The position numbers and the translations under genes are program-made. A stretch of 53,637 nucleotides of DNA from Nodosilinea sp. FACHB-131 (GTDB taxonomy: Bacteria > Cyanobacteriota > Cyanobacteriia > Phormidesmidales > Phormidesmidaceae): NCBI RefSeq assembly GCF_014695395.1, contig NZ_JACJOF010000014.1, forward strand, positions 1 through 53,637, written 5' to 3'. Shown piece by piece: positions 8,263-17,474 of the stretch (positions within the stretch are counted from its first letter, which is position 1; every line of letters begins with the position of its first letter). The notes beneath the pieces are model-generated. The model did not search any database, had not been told where the DNA came from, and saw only the letters and a list, made by a program, of their open reading frames with translations.

Positions 8263-8625
8263 ATGGAACCGCGAGATCTCATCAAGGCTTGGGTTGATAC
8301 ATTCAACCGCCGCGATGTGGAAGGCCTAGTAGCCTTCTACAGCGACGATGCCATTAACCATCAAGTGGCCGAAGCACCCGTTGTCGGTCGCCACGCCATT
8401 CGAGCTATGTTTGCGGCGGCGTTTGCCCAGGCCGACATGGTCTGTATCGTTGAGCAAATTTTTCAGGATGGAGAGTGGGCCATTCTCGAATGGCGCGACC
8501 CCTTAGGTCTGCGAGGCTGCGGCTTTTTTCATATTCTGGACGGCAAAATTGTCTTTCAGCGCGGTTATTGGGACAAGCTGACATTTTTGCGTCTCAATGG
8601 ATTGCCCCTGCCGGATGCACCCTAA
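8263..8625 (+). CDS. SnoaL-like / NTF2-fold small protein (120 aa)
   Basis: Length and pattern match the SnoaL-like branch of the NTF2 superfamily: an N-terminal helix (IKAWVDTFNRRDVEGLVAFY), then SDDAINHQVAEAPVVGRHAI and a curved sheet ending in a FFHILDGKIVFQRGYWD motif. Members include polyketide cyclases and many uncharacterised enzymes or ligand-binding proteins, so substrate cannot be given. The start is the ATG at 8263; no clear ribosome binding site precedes it. It appears monocistronic, followed by the hairpin at 8681-8710. Confidence 0.85.
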   Translation: MEPRDLIKAWVDTFNRRDVEGLVAFYSDDAINHQVAEAPVVGRHAIRAMFAAAFAQADMVCIVEQIFQDGEWAILEWRDPLGLRGCGFFHILDGKIVFQRGYWDKLTFLRLNGLPLPDAP

Positions 8626-8680
8626 CCGAGGGAAAGGCACCACTCATACACAAGGGATTCAGTGGGGATTCCCCAAAACG

Positions 8681-8710
8681 AGAGGGCAGGAGCGATCGCC
8701 CCTGCCCTCT
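8681..8710. terminator. Hairpin after the SnoaL-like gene
   Basis: AGAGGGCAGG at 8681-8690 pairs perfectly with CCTGCCCTCT at 8701-8710 around a 10-base loop that contains a HIP1 octamer core. It lies between two convergent genes. No T-run follows, so bidirectional termination or transcript-end protection is inferred from position and stem strength. Confidence 0.55.
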
Positions 8711-8756
8711 ATGATTTCCTCAGATACTCTCCTGGAAATTTAACCTCTACTTTTAC

Positions 8757-9122
8757 CTAAAAGCCGGCGTCCGACTCGGTCCAGGTAGCGCAGGGTTCGA
8801 CGCTGCAGCTCGCCATCACCAACTCAATCAAGAAGTTGCCCTCGTAGGGGGCAACTACCCCAGGAACAGCGTCAACCAGCGTATCTGAGGCCACCAGTTC
8901 ACCCGACTGAGCGTCGTAGAGAAACATGTCGAGGTCGCTACAGTCGTCGTCGCAGCTGGCAAACACAGCCTCATCGGCCAGCAGGTAGCCTTCATAGGTA
9001 ATGGTTTCGCCAGTGCTCAGCCAGTCTGAGCGAGACTGAGCCTGGGCAATGGTTGCTGTAGTTGCAATCGCGATCGCCCCCAGGGCTACCGTTGCCGTCA
9101 TCGTCACTCCAAACTTAGCCAT
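8757..9122 (-). CDS. Secreted small PPC-like protein (121 aa)
   Basis: A clear signal peptide (MAKFGVTMTATVALGAIAIA, ending TIAQAQS) precedes a mature part of about 92 residues. The mature part has four cysteines in two close pairs (CDDDC and CSVEPC), a DLDMFLYDAQSGELVASDT strand-turn-strand and a tail ending CATWTESDAGF. The pattern resembles PPC-like beta-sandwich proteins common in cyanobacterial periplasm, probably with two disulfides. The function is unknown. It is transcribed alone and is convergent with the SnoaL-like gene. Confidence 0.75.
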   Translation of the reverse strand: MAKFGVTMTATVALGAIAIATTATIAQAQSRSDWLSTGETITYEGYLLADEAVFASCDDDCSDLDMFLYDAQSGELVASDTLVDAVPGVVAPYEGNFLIELVMASCSVEPCATWTESDAGF

Positions 9123-9259
9123 ACTTAGTGCTCCAAGGTTAATAAGGATGAGGCCAACGCCCGGCTCGTGACCAGCGATTGACCTTAACCACTAGACTGC
9201 CTCTAGTGGTATTTAATACAACACTAAGTTTTGCCAGCTCTACGGAGACTTTAAAAATG

Positions 9260-10885
9260 TTAAGGAAGCTGCACTAGCGCCCAGTCGCGCACCTGGCCCA
9301 GGCGCACTGTCTCGGCGGGCAGCGCACCTAAGTCAGGGACGGCGACCCAGGCGTAGCTGCCCGGTGTTAGGGTCTGCCAGTTGTCAGTAGCGCTGCCGGG
9401 CTGGGGTGTGTAAAAGGTTAGCAGCACCATATCTTCCTCAGCGGGGCTGACGGTTTTGAAGATGCCATGGATAGGGTTGTTGGCCACAATCTCCTGGAGG
9501 GGTGGCGTGGTCAGTGCCAGCTTAATGTCGGGGTTGTAGTTGCCCCACAGGCCGGTGGCGTAGAGCAGGGCGATCGCCCCCCACGGCCCCAGCAGCCACC
9601 CCCCCTGCCATAGGGCAGCGGTCTCAGCCCGCTGGTGTCGGGGGTAGCGCCAGTAAACGGCTAGCGGCACTAGCCACCCCAGCCCCGCCGCGATCGCCAC
9701 CAGTCCATAGCGCCACAGCCCCGCCACCGGGAACCACTGGGGTTGCAGCAGGGCCACGCCCCCTGCGATGACCAGTACAACACCAATACTAGCCAGGAGA
9801 GTGGTTAACCCTGCTACCAGACGAGGACGGTGATGCGATCGATAAAATGCGCCTAGGGTCGTCAGGGTCAGCGCCGCCAGCAGGGCAACAAAGGGTAGCA
9901 GCTGAAGCGGGTAGTACCAGGTGCGAGTTTTAAACAGGGCCAGCAGGGTAAATAGCACCAGCGGATACCCTAGCCACAGCGCTTTGCGCGGGTAGGGCGA
10001 CTGCCATCCCAGCCACACTCCCGGCACCGCCAGCAACGGCCAGGGAAAGGCATTGAGGGGAATATTCCAAAAATAGTAGAGCGGGCCGACATTGTGAAAG
10101 TCTTCCTGGGCCAGGTTGGTCAGCAGGCCAAAGGTACGCTCGAGGGGCAATGAGCCATAGCGCTGCACGCTGAGAGCCAGCCAGGCGATCGCGGGCACCA
10201 TTCCCACCACCAGGCCCAGATAAAGCGCCGGATTCAGCAGATGGCGGTGGCGGCGATGCTCCAGCACCAGGTATGGCCCCAGGGCCATCACCACCGGAAT
10301 CACCATAATGCTTTTGAGCATGAAGCCCAGGCCCACGGTGCTGCCTGCCAGCAGCCCCCAGCCCCAACGCCTGTGGGGCTGCGCCTCCGCCTGAAGTAAG
10401 GCCCAGATGCCCAGCAGTTCTAGCGCGGTCAGCGGCACGTCTTGAGTAGCCAGCCGCGAGGCCTGCATCCAGATCGGGGTAGCAGCGAGAATTGCTGCAC
10501 CCCACAGAGCAATTTGGGGCGTCAAACACCGCAGGCCGATCCCGTAGGTCAGCATCACCGCCCCCCAACTGGCGATCGCCCCCGGCAGCCGCGCCGACCA
10601 TTCACTCACCCCAAACAGCTGGTAGGAGGCCGCGATCAGCCACTGAATGCCCATCATGCGATCGTGCACTGGGGCACCCCACCACTGCTGGGTAACCCAG
10701 TTGCCAGTTTCCACAATCCACCGAGCCTGCTGGGCATACAGGCCCTCGTCGTGGGGCATCAGGCTTTGCAACGGGCTGCGCAATAACAGCAACAGGCCCA
10801 CCCACAGACTTAGCACCAGGTAGGGCGCAAAGGAGGATTTGCCAAGGCTAAACCGCCGGGTGGTCAGGCTGGAGGACAAGGGCAT
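9260..10885 (-). CDS. GT39-type (PMT/ArnT-like) membrane glycosyltransferase (541 aa)
   Basis: This is an integral membrane protein with about a dozen hydrophobic segments. The first large loop carries the DE motif (PHDEGLYAQQARWIVETGNW, near residues 45-64) typical of dolichyl- or undecaprenyl-phosphate-sugar-dependent glycosyltransferases of the PMT/ArnT family. These enzymes transfer a sugar from a lipid carrier to lipid or protein at the outer face of the membrane. The C-terminal soluble part is short. The acceptor cannot be told from sequence. The ATG at 10885 gives the usual short cytoplasmic N-terminus. The gene is divergent from a methyltransferase gene, sharing a roughly 110-150-base gap. 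Confidence 0.85.
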   Translation of the reverse strand: MPLSSSLTTRRFSLGKSSFAPYLVLSLWVGLLLLLRSPLQSLMPHDEGLYAQQARWIVETGNWVTQQWWGAPVHDRMMGIQWLIAASYQLFGVSEWSARLPGAIASWGAVMLTYGIGLRCLTPQIALWGAAILAATPIWMQASRLATQDVPLTALELLGIWALLQAEAQPHRRWGWGLLAGSTVGLGFMLKSIMVIPVVMALGPYLVLEHRRHRHLLNPALYLGLVVGMVPAIAWLALSVQRYGSLPLERTFGLLTNLAQEDFHNVGPLYYFWNIPLNAFPWPLLAVPGVWLGWQSPYPRKALWLGYPLVLFTLLALFKTRTWYYPLQLLPFVALLAALTLTTLGAFYRSHHRPRLVAGLTTLLASIGVVLVIAGGVALLQPQWFPVAGLWRYGLVAIAAGLGWLVPLAVYWRYPRHQRAETAALWQGGWLLGPWGAIALLYATGLWGNYNPDIKLALTTPPLQEIVANNPIHGIFKTVSPAEEDMVLLTFYTPQPGSATDNWQTLTPGSYAWVAVPDLGALPAETVRLGQVRDWALVQLP

Positions 10886-11042
10886 GGAGAGTTTCGACCT
10901 CGGGGTCAGACAATTTCATCACCCTACTATAGACGGCGGCCTTGAGAGAGCCAGGTGCTACCGGTAGCCAGCCGCTTTTTCGCGGGAATGAGCGCCTATG
11001 ATGGTGCCTAGATCCAAGCTCAAGGGAGAGGCAAGCGAAGCA

Positions 11043-11795
11043 ATGGCGGCGGGAAGCATTGATCGACACAACCAAGAAATTCTCAAAAATGCCGAAGCCT
11101 GGCATCAAAAGCCAGCTCTACGGGCCATCTACAAAACGTTTCACCAAACCATTGCCAACTACCTGGCCCCGCTGCCCCAGCCCACCGTCGAGCTAGGTTC
11201 CGGCGTTGCCGATATTCAGCGGGTGATCCCCGGCTGTATCCGCACCGATATCTTCCCCAACCCCTGGATTGATCGAGTTGAGAACGCCTACGCCCTTTCC
11301 TTTGCCTCCGGCAGCCTGTCGAACCTGGTGCTCTTTGATGTGTTTCACCACCTGCGCTATCCCGGCACTGCCTTCCAAGAATTCAATCGCGTGCTGGCCC
11401 CCGGTGGCCGAGTGATTTTGTTTGAGCCCTGCGTCAGCCTGCTGGGTCTGCTAGTCTACGGCGCCCTCCACCCCGAACCCCTAGCCCTCAACCAGCCCAT
11501 TCAGTGGTACGCGCCCCCCGCCTGGAATCCAAGCCAAATTGACTACTATGCCGCCCAGGGCAACGCCAGCCGCCTGTTTCTCACAGCCAAAATCCCCCCA
11601 GACTTGAACGGATTTCGAATCGTCACGACCCAGCGCTACGCCGCCATCTCCTACGTCGCCTCCGGCGGCTACTCCAAACCCCAACTCTACCCCACCGCCT
11701 GGCTGCCACTAATGACGACGCTCGATCGCCTCTGCAACCACCTCCCTCAAATCTTCGCCACCCGCCTGCTCATAGTCCTAGAAAAAGTCACCTAA
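11043..11795 (+). CDS. Class I SAM-dependent methyltransferase-like protein (250 aa)
   Basis: The fold is recognisable from motif I (VELGSGVADIQRVIPG), an acidic strand-2 end (RTDIFPN), the post-motif LSNLVLFDVFHHLRYP and the strand-5 region (EFNRVLAPGGRVILFEPC). These match Methyltransf_11-type enzymes that methylate small molecules or sugars. Two starts are possible, ATG at 10998 and ATG at 11043. I chose 11043 because GGGAGAGG lies 11 bases upstream. It sits head-to-head with a glycosyltransferase gene, which may hint at envelope polysaccharide or lipid modification (inference). Confidence 0.8.
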   Translation: MAAGSIDRHNQEILKNAEAWHQKPALRAIYKTFHQTIANYLAPLPQPTVELGSGVADIQRVIPGCIRTDIFPNPWIDRVENAYALSFASGSLSNLVLFDVFHHLRYPGTAFQEFNRVLAPGGRVILFEPCVSLLGLLVYGALHPEPLALNQPIQWYAPPAWNPSQIDYYAAQGNASRLFLTAKIPPDLNGFRIVTTQRYAAISYVASGGYSKPQLYPTAWLPLMTTLDRLCNHLPQIFATRLLIVLEKVT

Positions 11796-11796
11796 C

Positions 11797-11830
11797 CCAC
11801 CCATCCACCCCCTACCCATCCACCCCCTAC
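11797..11830. repeat. CCATCCACCCCCTAC tandem repeat
   Basis: Two copies of a CCCATCCACCCCCTA unit sit between the convergent methyltransferase and SLH genes and overlap the SLH stop codon. The reverse complement, TGGATGGGTA, is repeated at several other intergenic sites in this window. Confidence 0.7.
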
Positions 11831-13986
11831 GCCCGCACAATAAACGGATTGTCAATCCTCGACGCCCGCAGCTGTAGCACCAGCGCTTGATACACCGCCG
11901 CACAGACATCGGCGCGGCTGGCCACTCGGTTGGGGTGGAGCTGAGCAATGTCAGGCACGTTGACCACTAAACCGAGTTGCGTGGCCTTGGCGATCGCATT
12001 CACCGCATAGTCGGGAATAGTAGTGCGATCGCGGTAGCGCTCCAGCAGCCTTAAATTGCCAGGCTGGTTGGGCAGCACGGCCAACCCCGACACTAACGCC
12101 ACCCACACCTGGGCCCGCAGCAATGAATTGTCTGGCCCAAAGGTCTGATCGGGGAACCCCGAGAGAAACCCGCCCCGATAGGCCGTTTGAATGGCACCGG
12201 CCGCCCAGTGGCCCGAGGGCACATCACGAAACAGTTGGGCGGGTCGGCGGGGAGCTGGGGCAAAGGCGCGGCTCATCAACGCAGCGAACTGGGCCCGGCT
12301 CATGGGTTGGGCAGGGTTAAAGCGGCCAGCCTCATCTCCCTGCACCAGGCCGAGATTTAATAAGCCCTGAATAAAGTCCAGCGCCCAATGGGTTTGAATA
12401 TCGGGAAATGATCCTTGAGCCATGGCAGCGGGGGGGATAGCGACGGTAGTTAAGGGTGGGGCCTTGCCCTGAGCCACCAGCCCCTGGTAGATCAGAACGG
12501 CAACCTCGGCGCGGGTCATGGTTTCTAGGGGCCGCAGCAGCTCCGGGTCGGGGTGGTTGACCACCAGGCCAGACCGGGTGGCGCTGGCCAGAGCATCGAT
12601 CGCATAGCTAGGAATCTGGGCGCGATCGCGGTACACCCCCAGCCCGCTGGCGGGGGTCGGGGGCAGCTTCAGCCCGGTAGCCAGCGCTACTATCGCCTGC
12701 ACTCGCACCATGCCCTGGTTAGGGCGGAAGGTTTGATCGGGGTAGCCGTTCAAAAAACCTTTGCGCTGGGCTTGGTCGATGGCGCTGGCGGCCCAGTGGG
12801 TTGGCGGCACATCCACAAAGGTGATAGCTCCCCGCACCGGGTCGAGGTTGCTGTAGCTGGCAGCTACCAGCGCCGCAAACTGGCCCCGATTGATCGTTTC
12901 CTGGGGGCGATAGGTGCCGTTACCGTAGCCCTTCACCAGACCGCGATCGGCCAGAGCCTCAATGTAGGGCGTGGCCCAGTGGCTGCCCAGGTCAGTAAAG
13001 CGGCTGGGCACTGGCACGGCTGGAGCTAGGGGCCCGTCCGACGGCGTGGGGGGTGAGGGTTGGGGGGGCGCAGGGGAAACGGCGGGGCGATCGAGCAGCA
13101 CCGGGGGTACGGCGGCGGGGTCAGGCCACTGGCTCGCCACCAGATTGACCATCCCCACCAGTCCCGTGGGGATCACATCGTTACCCACCAGCGTCAGCCC
13201 TGGTTGGGTGTCGTTACGCAGATCGCTCTGGCGGTTGTAGCGCAGAATGTTGCCCGCTGGGTCATCGGGCTGGCCTAGGTCGGGGCGACCGGTGTCTTGC
13301 ACCACCAGTCCAGCAGTTTGGTTTTGCACCAGCCGATTTTGCCGCAGCACTGGGCTAGCAGCCCCGGCGATCTGCACCCCGACCTGATTGTTTGAGCACT
13401 GACAGCCGCGAATTAGGGGAGCAGCGTTTTGCCCCAGATAAATGCCGGTGCCGCAGCGCTCTAGGGTGCAGTCTTGCACCTCGCCCCGAGATTGCTCGAC
13501 AAAGCTGAAGCCGCGATCGCCGCAGTCATCCACCCCTGTTTTGGCTACTAGGGGACGGCTTGCCCCCGCGACCTGAAGCCCTACCTTACACTGGCTGAGG
13601 CGGCAGGCTCGCACCAGAGGCGCGCCCCCATCCATTAAAATGCCGATGCCCTGGGGGTTTTGCACCGTCACCCCCCGCAGCTGGCCCTGGCCCTGAATAA
13701 TCAACCCCACCGAGGTTGCTCCTGGCCCCGGCCCACCGCCTGCGATCGCAATCCCCTGGCCCTGGGTCGATTCCTGGCCGGCAACCATCACTCCGTCCGG
13801 CACCGTGATGGGGAAGCGTTCGCCCGTAGCGGCACTATAGGTGCCGGGGGCGAGTTTGATCAGCGTGTTGCCCTGGGCAGCACCGAGGGCGATCGTCAGG
13901 GTTTTGTAGGGCAGGTGAGGACGGCCCGAGGGTTCATCAATCCCACGGTTGGGATCCACATCGAGGGTTTTAGCAATGGTATCCAA
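11827..13986 (-). CDS. Parallel beta-helix (DUF1565) protein with six SLH repeats (719 aa)
   Basis: Residues about 8-90 match DUF1565 (PYKTLTIALGAAQGN, KLAPGTYSAATGE). Residues about 95-275 form a right-handed beta-helix with repeated motifs (GIGILMDGGAPLVRACRL, GIYLGQNAAPLIRGC). After a Pro-rich linker (about 290-325), six S-layer homology repeats follow as two sets of three (FTDLGSHWATPYIEALADRG, FVDVPPTHWA, FPDIQTHWALDFIQGL, FRDVPSGHWA). SLH domains anchor proteins to the cell wall, and beta-helices often bind or cleave polysaccharide. No signal peptide follows the chosen ATG, which is unusual for a surface protein. It is probably a single-gene unit. Confidence 0.88.
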   Translation of the reverse strand: MDTIAKTLDVDPNRGIDEPSGRPHLPYKTLTIALGAAQGNTLIKLAPGTYSAATGERFPITVPDGVMVAGQESTQGQGIAIAGGGPGPGATSVGLIIQGQGQLRGVTVQNPQGIGILMDGGAPLVRACRLSQCKVGLQVAGASRPLVAKTGVDDCGDRGFSFVEQSRGEVQDCTLERCGTGIYLGQNAAPLIRGCQCSNNQVGVQIAGAASPVLRQNRLVQNQTAGLVVQDTGRPDLGQPDDPAGNILRYNRQSDLRNDTQPGLTLVGNDVIPTGLVGMVNLVASQWPDPAAVPPVLLDRPAVSPAPPQPSPPTPSDGPLAPAVPVPSRFTDLGSHWATPYIEALADRGLVKGYGNGTYRPQETINRGQFAALVAASYSNLDPVRGAITFVDVPPTHWAASAIDQAQRKGFLNGYPDQTFRPNQGMVRVQAIVALATGLKLPPTPASGLGVYRDRAQIPSYAIDALASATRSGLVVNHPDPELLRPLETMTRAEVAVLIYQGLVAQGKAPPLTTVAIPPAAMAQGSFPDIQTHWALDFIQGLLNLGLVQGDEAGRFNPAQPMSRAQFAALMSRAFAPAPRRPAQLFRDVPSGHWAAGAIQTAYRGGFLSGFPDQTFGPDNSLLRAQVWVALVSGLAVLPNQPGNLRLLERYRDRTTIPDYAVNAIAKATQLGLVVNVPDIAQLHPNRVASRADVCAAVYQALVLQLRASRIDNPFIVRA

Positions 13987-14075
13987 CGGGGAGATCTCCT
14001 AACGGCAGCAGGAAATACGGCGGTTGGCCCAGAATGTCGTTATGATTTAGCCAGTTAAAGGATAGGGCGAAAGTT

Positions 14076-14426
14076 GTGATTGCGGTTGCCGTTAGCCTAA
14101 ATCTAGTCATTGCGCTGTTTTGCTTCTACGTGGCCTGGCGGGTATGGCAGTTGAGCAAAAGCTTAGGGGCCGTGGCCGACGCGCTGACGGCCTGGGAGCG
14201 CAATACCCACAACACCCTCAATCCGATTGTTGTTCCTCCCGCTATTTTGCGCGGCCAGGCAGGCACGGTCTACCTCCGGCAGCGCTACAGCTTACTCCAG
14301 CTACAGCTTCAACGCCTGCAACAGCTCATGGCCATGGTGGGTCTGCTGCCCCAGGCCAGCCGTTGGCTGGGAATGGGCCGCCGGTTCAGCCCCAGGGCCA
14401 ACGTGGCTTCTGCTAAAAGGCGGTAG
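14076..14426 (+). CDS. Small membrane-anchored protein (116 aa)
   Basis: The frame opens with GTG at 14076. An N-terminal transmembrane helix (AVSLNLVIALFCFYVAW) is followed by a helical, coiled-coil-like cytoplasmic part (YLRQRYSLLQLQLQRLQQL) and a basic tail (GMGRRFSPRANVASAKRR). It resembles small conserved cyanobacterial proteins that precede YtxH and DUF948 genes. It is followed on the same strand by those two genes, with 80 bases to the next ATG, suggesting one operon. The role is unknown, perhaps envelope- or stress-related by association. Confidence 0.75.
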   Translation: MIAVAVSLNLVIALFCFYVAWRVWQLSKSLGAVADALTAWERNTHNTLNPIVVPPAILRGQAGTVYLRQRYSLLQLQLQRLQQLMAMVGLLPQASRWLGMGRRFSPRANVASAKRR

Positions 14427-14506
14427 GATTGCCTTAGCCCCAGCGAGTCAAGCGATTGGGGCAGAGGATTGGGGTAACGGTCTGGCAACCACAGGATAAA
14501 CACATT

Positions 14507-14842
14507 ATGGGCGAGAAACAGTCAGGGGGGTTTGTTGGCGGAGTACTGCTAGGAGCCGCGATCGGCGCAGTGGCAGGGCTATTGGTGGCCCCCCGCACCG
14601 GGCGCGAAACCCGACGCATTCTCAAAAAATCTGCCGATGCCCTGCCTGAGCTGGTCGAAGACTTGGCCACCAGCGTCAATCTCCAGGCCGATCGCCTGTC
14701 GGAAACTGCCCTAGTCAACTGGGATCACACCCTGACTCGGCTGCGGGCGGCGATCGCCGCCGGTCAAGAGGCCAGCCGCCAAGAATATGAGCAGCTTCGC
14801 CAATCCGCACCCGTGGCCAGCAACGGGTCTACCCAGGAGTAG
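14507..14842 (+). CDS. YtxH-domain membrane protein (111 aa)
   Basis: The Gly/Ala-rich N-terminal segment GFVGGVLLGAAIGAVAGLL followed by APRTGRETRR is the signature of YtxH-type (gas-vesicle-like) general stress proteins. A helical tail (KKSADALPELVEDLATSV) follows. The start is set at the ATG at 14507 because the family begins here; the open frame extends 17 codons upstream. The next gene starts 11 bases after its stop, so the two are cotranscribed. Confidence 0.85.
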   Translation: MGEKQSGGFVGGVLLGAAIGAVAGLLVAPRTGRETRRILKKSADALPELVEDLATSVNLQADRLSETALVNWDHTLTRLRAAIAAGQEASRQEYEQLRQSAPVASNGSTQE

Positions 14843-14853
14843 GAGCACCCATT

Positions 14854-15558
14854 TTGGCCGACCCGCTGTTTTGGCTAGCTCTATCATTTTTGCTGGTTGT
14901 CATCAGTTTGACGGCGGTGTTGATGGTGGCCATACCGGCCATGCGCGAGCTGGGTCGCGCCGCCCGCAGTGCTGAAAAATTCTTTGATACCCTGGGTCGA
15001 GAGCTGCCCCCCACCCTAGAAGCCATTCGTCTCACGGGGCTAGAAATTGTGGAGCTCACCGACGATGTCACCGAGGGCGTACAGAGTGCTGGCCAGGTAG
15101 TGCAGCAGGTCAACCAGAGTATTGCCACCGCCCAGACCGGAGCCAAACGCCTCAACACCGGCACCAAAACGTTTATGGCCGGAGCCCGCGCCGCCTGGCA
15201 AGCCTGGACGAAAGAGCCATCGCCTCAGCCGCCGCCCCGCCGCCCCGCCAAATCAGCCCAGACGCCCCAACCCGCCATTCAGCCTGGCGATCGCGCCCCC
15301 CTGCCCAACCCAGACCACCGATTGATAGAGCTTGAGGACAGCCGCAGAGAACACCAGAGCGATGGCACGGTCTCTCCGGAGGGGAATCGCGCGCTTCCTG
15401 GCAACCTGGATGCCCCGCTTCCCCAGCTCGAAGAAACCACCCTTCACGCACTTCCCGAGGCTGGGCTAGAGGTCACCCCTACCGCCGACTCTCCCGAGCT
15501 ATTGCCCAGTCGATCTCCTCAGCAAGCCCAACGCCGTCCCAGCGCCGAGCCAGACTAA
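14854..15558 (+). CDS. DUF948-type membrane-anchored protein (234 aa)
   Basis: The start is TTG at 14854, preceded by AGGAG about 10 bases upstream. No ATG start would keep the N-terminal transmembrane helix (PLFWLALSFLLVVISLTAVL). Residues about 35-110 form the amphipathic helix typical of DUF948 proteins (AARSAEKFFDTLGRELPP, ELTDDVTEGVQSAGQVVQQV), which resembles apolipoprotein-like helices. The C-terminal half is a low-complexity Pro/Glu-rich tail. DUF948 genes commonly follow YtxH genes, as here. Function is unknown. Confidence 0.8.
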   Translation: MADPLFWLALSFLLVVISLTAVLMVAIPAMRELGRAARSAEKFFDTLGRELPPTLEAIRLTGLEIVELTDDVTEGVQSAGQVVQQVNQSIATAQTGAKRLNTGTKTFMAGARAAWQAWTKEPSPQPPPRRPAKSAQTPQPAIQPGDRAPLPNPDHRLIELEDSRREHQSDGTVSPEGNRALPGNLDAPLPQLEETTLHALPEAGLEVTPTADSPELLPSRSPQQAQRRPSAEPD

Positions 15559-15619
15559 GGGCCGCCAAACTAGGACTTTATCAAGCTGCCTGTAACAGGC
15601 TCAACAGCCTAGGATTCAA

Positions 15620-15669
15620 GGTTTAAGGTGTCGGGTTTAGGACCTGCCTTGAACCCGACACCTTAAACC
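15620..15669. terminator. Perfect 18-bp hairpin between convergent genes
   Basis: GGTTTAAGGTGTCGGGTT at 15620-15637 pairs perfectly with AACCCGACACCTTAAACC at 15652-15669 around a 14-base loop. It lies between the DUF948 gene and the convergent ppx gene. Its core (GGTTTAAGGTG..GGG) recurs in the hairpin at 42074-42134, so it may also be a copy of a dispersed palindromic repeat. Confidence 0.6.
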
Positions 15670-15735
15670 CTGAACCCCCATTAACCTGTCACCTTGGCTG
15701 GGTAGACTACTAGGGCTTCTAACTATTGAAATGCC

Positions 15736-17388
15736 TCAACTGACCAGCTGAGCCGCCAGCTTCACCTCAAACACCTGCTCAAAGTAGGCCTTCTTATAGT
15801 CCAGATTCCACAGTTCTGAGGCGCAGTCATCGTTGGGGTTGGCGGCTTTGACCTCTATAGTCAGCAGGTGGGCGTCAGCGTCAAAGTTGCAGTGAATGCT
15901 CTCAACAGCCCCAATTCCGCGGCGATCGAGGGCCACCGCCAGGCGCAGCAGGGCGCTGAGGTGAGTAATCATCTGCCGGTGGTAGCGGGTGGGCAGATTG
16001 CGGTAATTCTCATGCTTCTTTTTGGGGGCGCTCTTGCGGTGGTAACGAGCGATGTTGGCGATTACCTCCAGCTCGGTTTCGGTATAGCCCAGCAGCTCGC
16101 CGTGGCGAATGAGATAGTAGGAATGCTTGTGGTGCGACGAGTGGCTAACAAAGTGGCCGCAGTTGTGCAGGATGGCGGCGGCCCAGAGCAGTTCTTTTTC
16201 TAAATTGCCCCAGGTGTGCAGACTGCCTCGGGTTTGCTCAAACAGATCCATGGCAAACTGGGCCACCCGTCCGGAGCGATCGAGGTGCACCTTATATTTT
16301 TTAGCGGTTTTGAGAATGTTGCGCTGCCGCACCGACTTTTGAAACTGCATGCGGTCTTCGATCAGACCGTGGGTGAGCATCCAGTCGACAACCACCCCCT
16401 CTCGCAGGGCACGCTCACAGATCGTGATGCTGTCAGCGTTGAGGAGCCCCATAGTTTCTTGCAAGATCACCGCTCCCGCTACGACAATCTCGGCGCGGCG
16501 CGGCGACATTTCGGGCAGGGCCAGCCGTTCGGCGTAGGTAGCCTGGCGCAGGGTTTCAACCAGCTGTGAGATCTCGTCGTAGCTCATCTGAAACCCGTTG
16601 AGAGGGTTGGGCACCAGGCCCAGTCGCTCGGCGGCAATGACCGCCGCTAGACACTCAATGGTGCCCGAGGTCCCCATCAGCTGCATCGGCTCGTCGTCTT
16701 TGAGATGGTGCTTAAGCTTGGTGGTATTGGGTTCTACCATGCCCCGCACGTAGGCTCGCAGAGAGCTGAACTCAGCATCTGAAATGGGGTCAGTGGTGAC
16801 AAATTGGGCCGTGAGCCGCACCGCCCCCACCTTGGTGCTGCTGAGAAAGCGATGGGGTTCACCGGTGCCTAAAATCAGCTCAGTGGAGCCGCCGCCAATG
16901 TCGATGATGGCGTGGGGCTGGCCATCAAACTCTACGCCCGAGAGCACGCCCAGGTAAATGCGCCGCGCTTCTTCGGTGCCCGAGATCAGGTTGATGGCCA
17001 GGCCAACTTCTGTGTAAACCCGCTCAATAAATTCTTGGCCGTTGCTAGCCTCCCGCACGGCGCTGGTGGCCACCGCCACGATATCTTCGGCCTGGAGGCT
17101 GGTGGCGATCGCACAGCAGCGTTTTAGCGCCTTAATCGCCCGCTCTATGGCAGCTTCCGACAGCCCCCCCGTGGCTGCATTGAAGTCGCCCAAGCGCACG
17201 GTCTCTTTTTCGCGGTCAATGATGCTGAAAGCGGGCAGGTCAGGCTGAATTTTGACCACCACCATGTGGATCGAGTTGGTACCTACGTCGATGGCGGCCA
17301 AAACGCGATCGCTAGTAATTTCTGGCGGGGCAAAGTCAGAAAAATCAGTGATCGATGCGAACTCGCGGGTAGTGGTGGTGCCTGTCAT
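15736..17388 (-). CDS. ppx: Exopolyphosphatase / guanosine pentaphosphate phosphatase family (550 aa)
   Basis: The ASKHA ATPase fold is seen in phosphate-1 AAIDVGTNSIHMVVVK (near 31-46), phosphate-2 IIDIGGGSTELILG (near 161-174) and the intervening SAVREASNG motif. The C-terminal part carries an HD-like helical domain (AAILHNCGHFVSHSSHHKHS, near 405-425). The layout and length match bacterial Ppx/GppA proteins, which release phosphate from long-chain polyphosphate or hydrolyse pppGpp. The exact substrate is not decidable by eye. The ATG at 17388 is followed by a short non-conserved lead of about 28 residues. The gene is divergent from a flavin oxidoreductase gene. Confidence 0.9.
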   Translation of the reverse strand: MTGTTTTREFASITDFSDFAPPEITSDRVLAAIDVGTNSIHMVVVKIQPDLPAFSIIDREKETVRLGDFNAATGGLSEAAIERAIKALKRCCAIATSLQAEDIVAVATSAVREASNGQEFIERVYTEVGLAINLISGTEEARRIYLGVLSGVEFDGQPHAIIDIGGGSTELILGTGEPHRFLSSTKVGAVRLTAQFVTTDPISDAEFSSLRAYVRGMVEPNTTKLKHHLKDDEPMQLMGTSGTIECLAAVIAAERLGLVPNPLNGFQMSYDEISQLVETLRQATYAERLALPEMSPRRAEIVVAGAVILQETMGLLNADSITICERALREGVVVDWMLTHGLIEDRMQFQKSVRQRNILKTAKKYKVHLDRSGRVAQFAMDLFEQTRGSLHTWGNLEKELLWAAAILHNCGHFVSHSSHHKHSYYLIRHGELLGYTETELEVIANIARYHRKSAPKKKHENYRNLPTRYHRQMITHLSALLRLAVALDRRGIGAVESIHCNFDADAHLLTIEVKAANPNDDCASELWNLDYKKAYFEQVFEVKLAAQLVS

Positions 17389-17474
17389 AGTCGCCCATGC
17401 TGCGTTTGTTTCAAATCTTACCTGCCCCGCTGCAACCCATCAGGGCGGGGAAAAAACTTTACTGAGACTAAATA

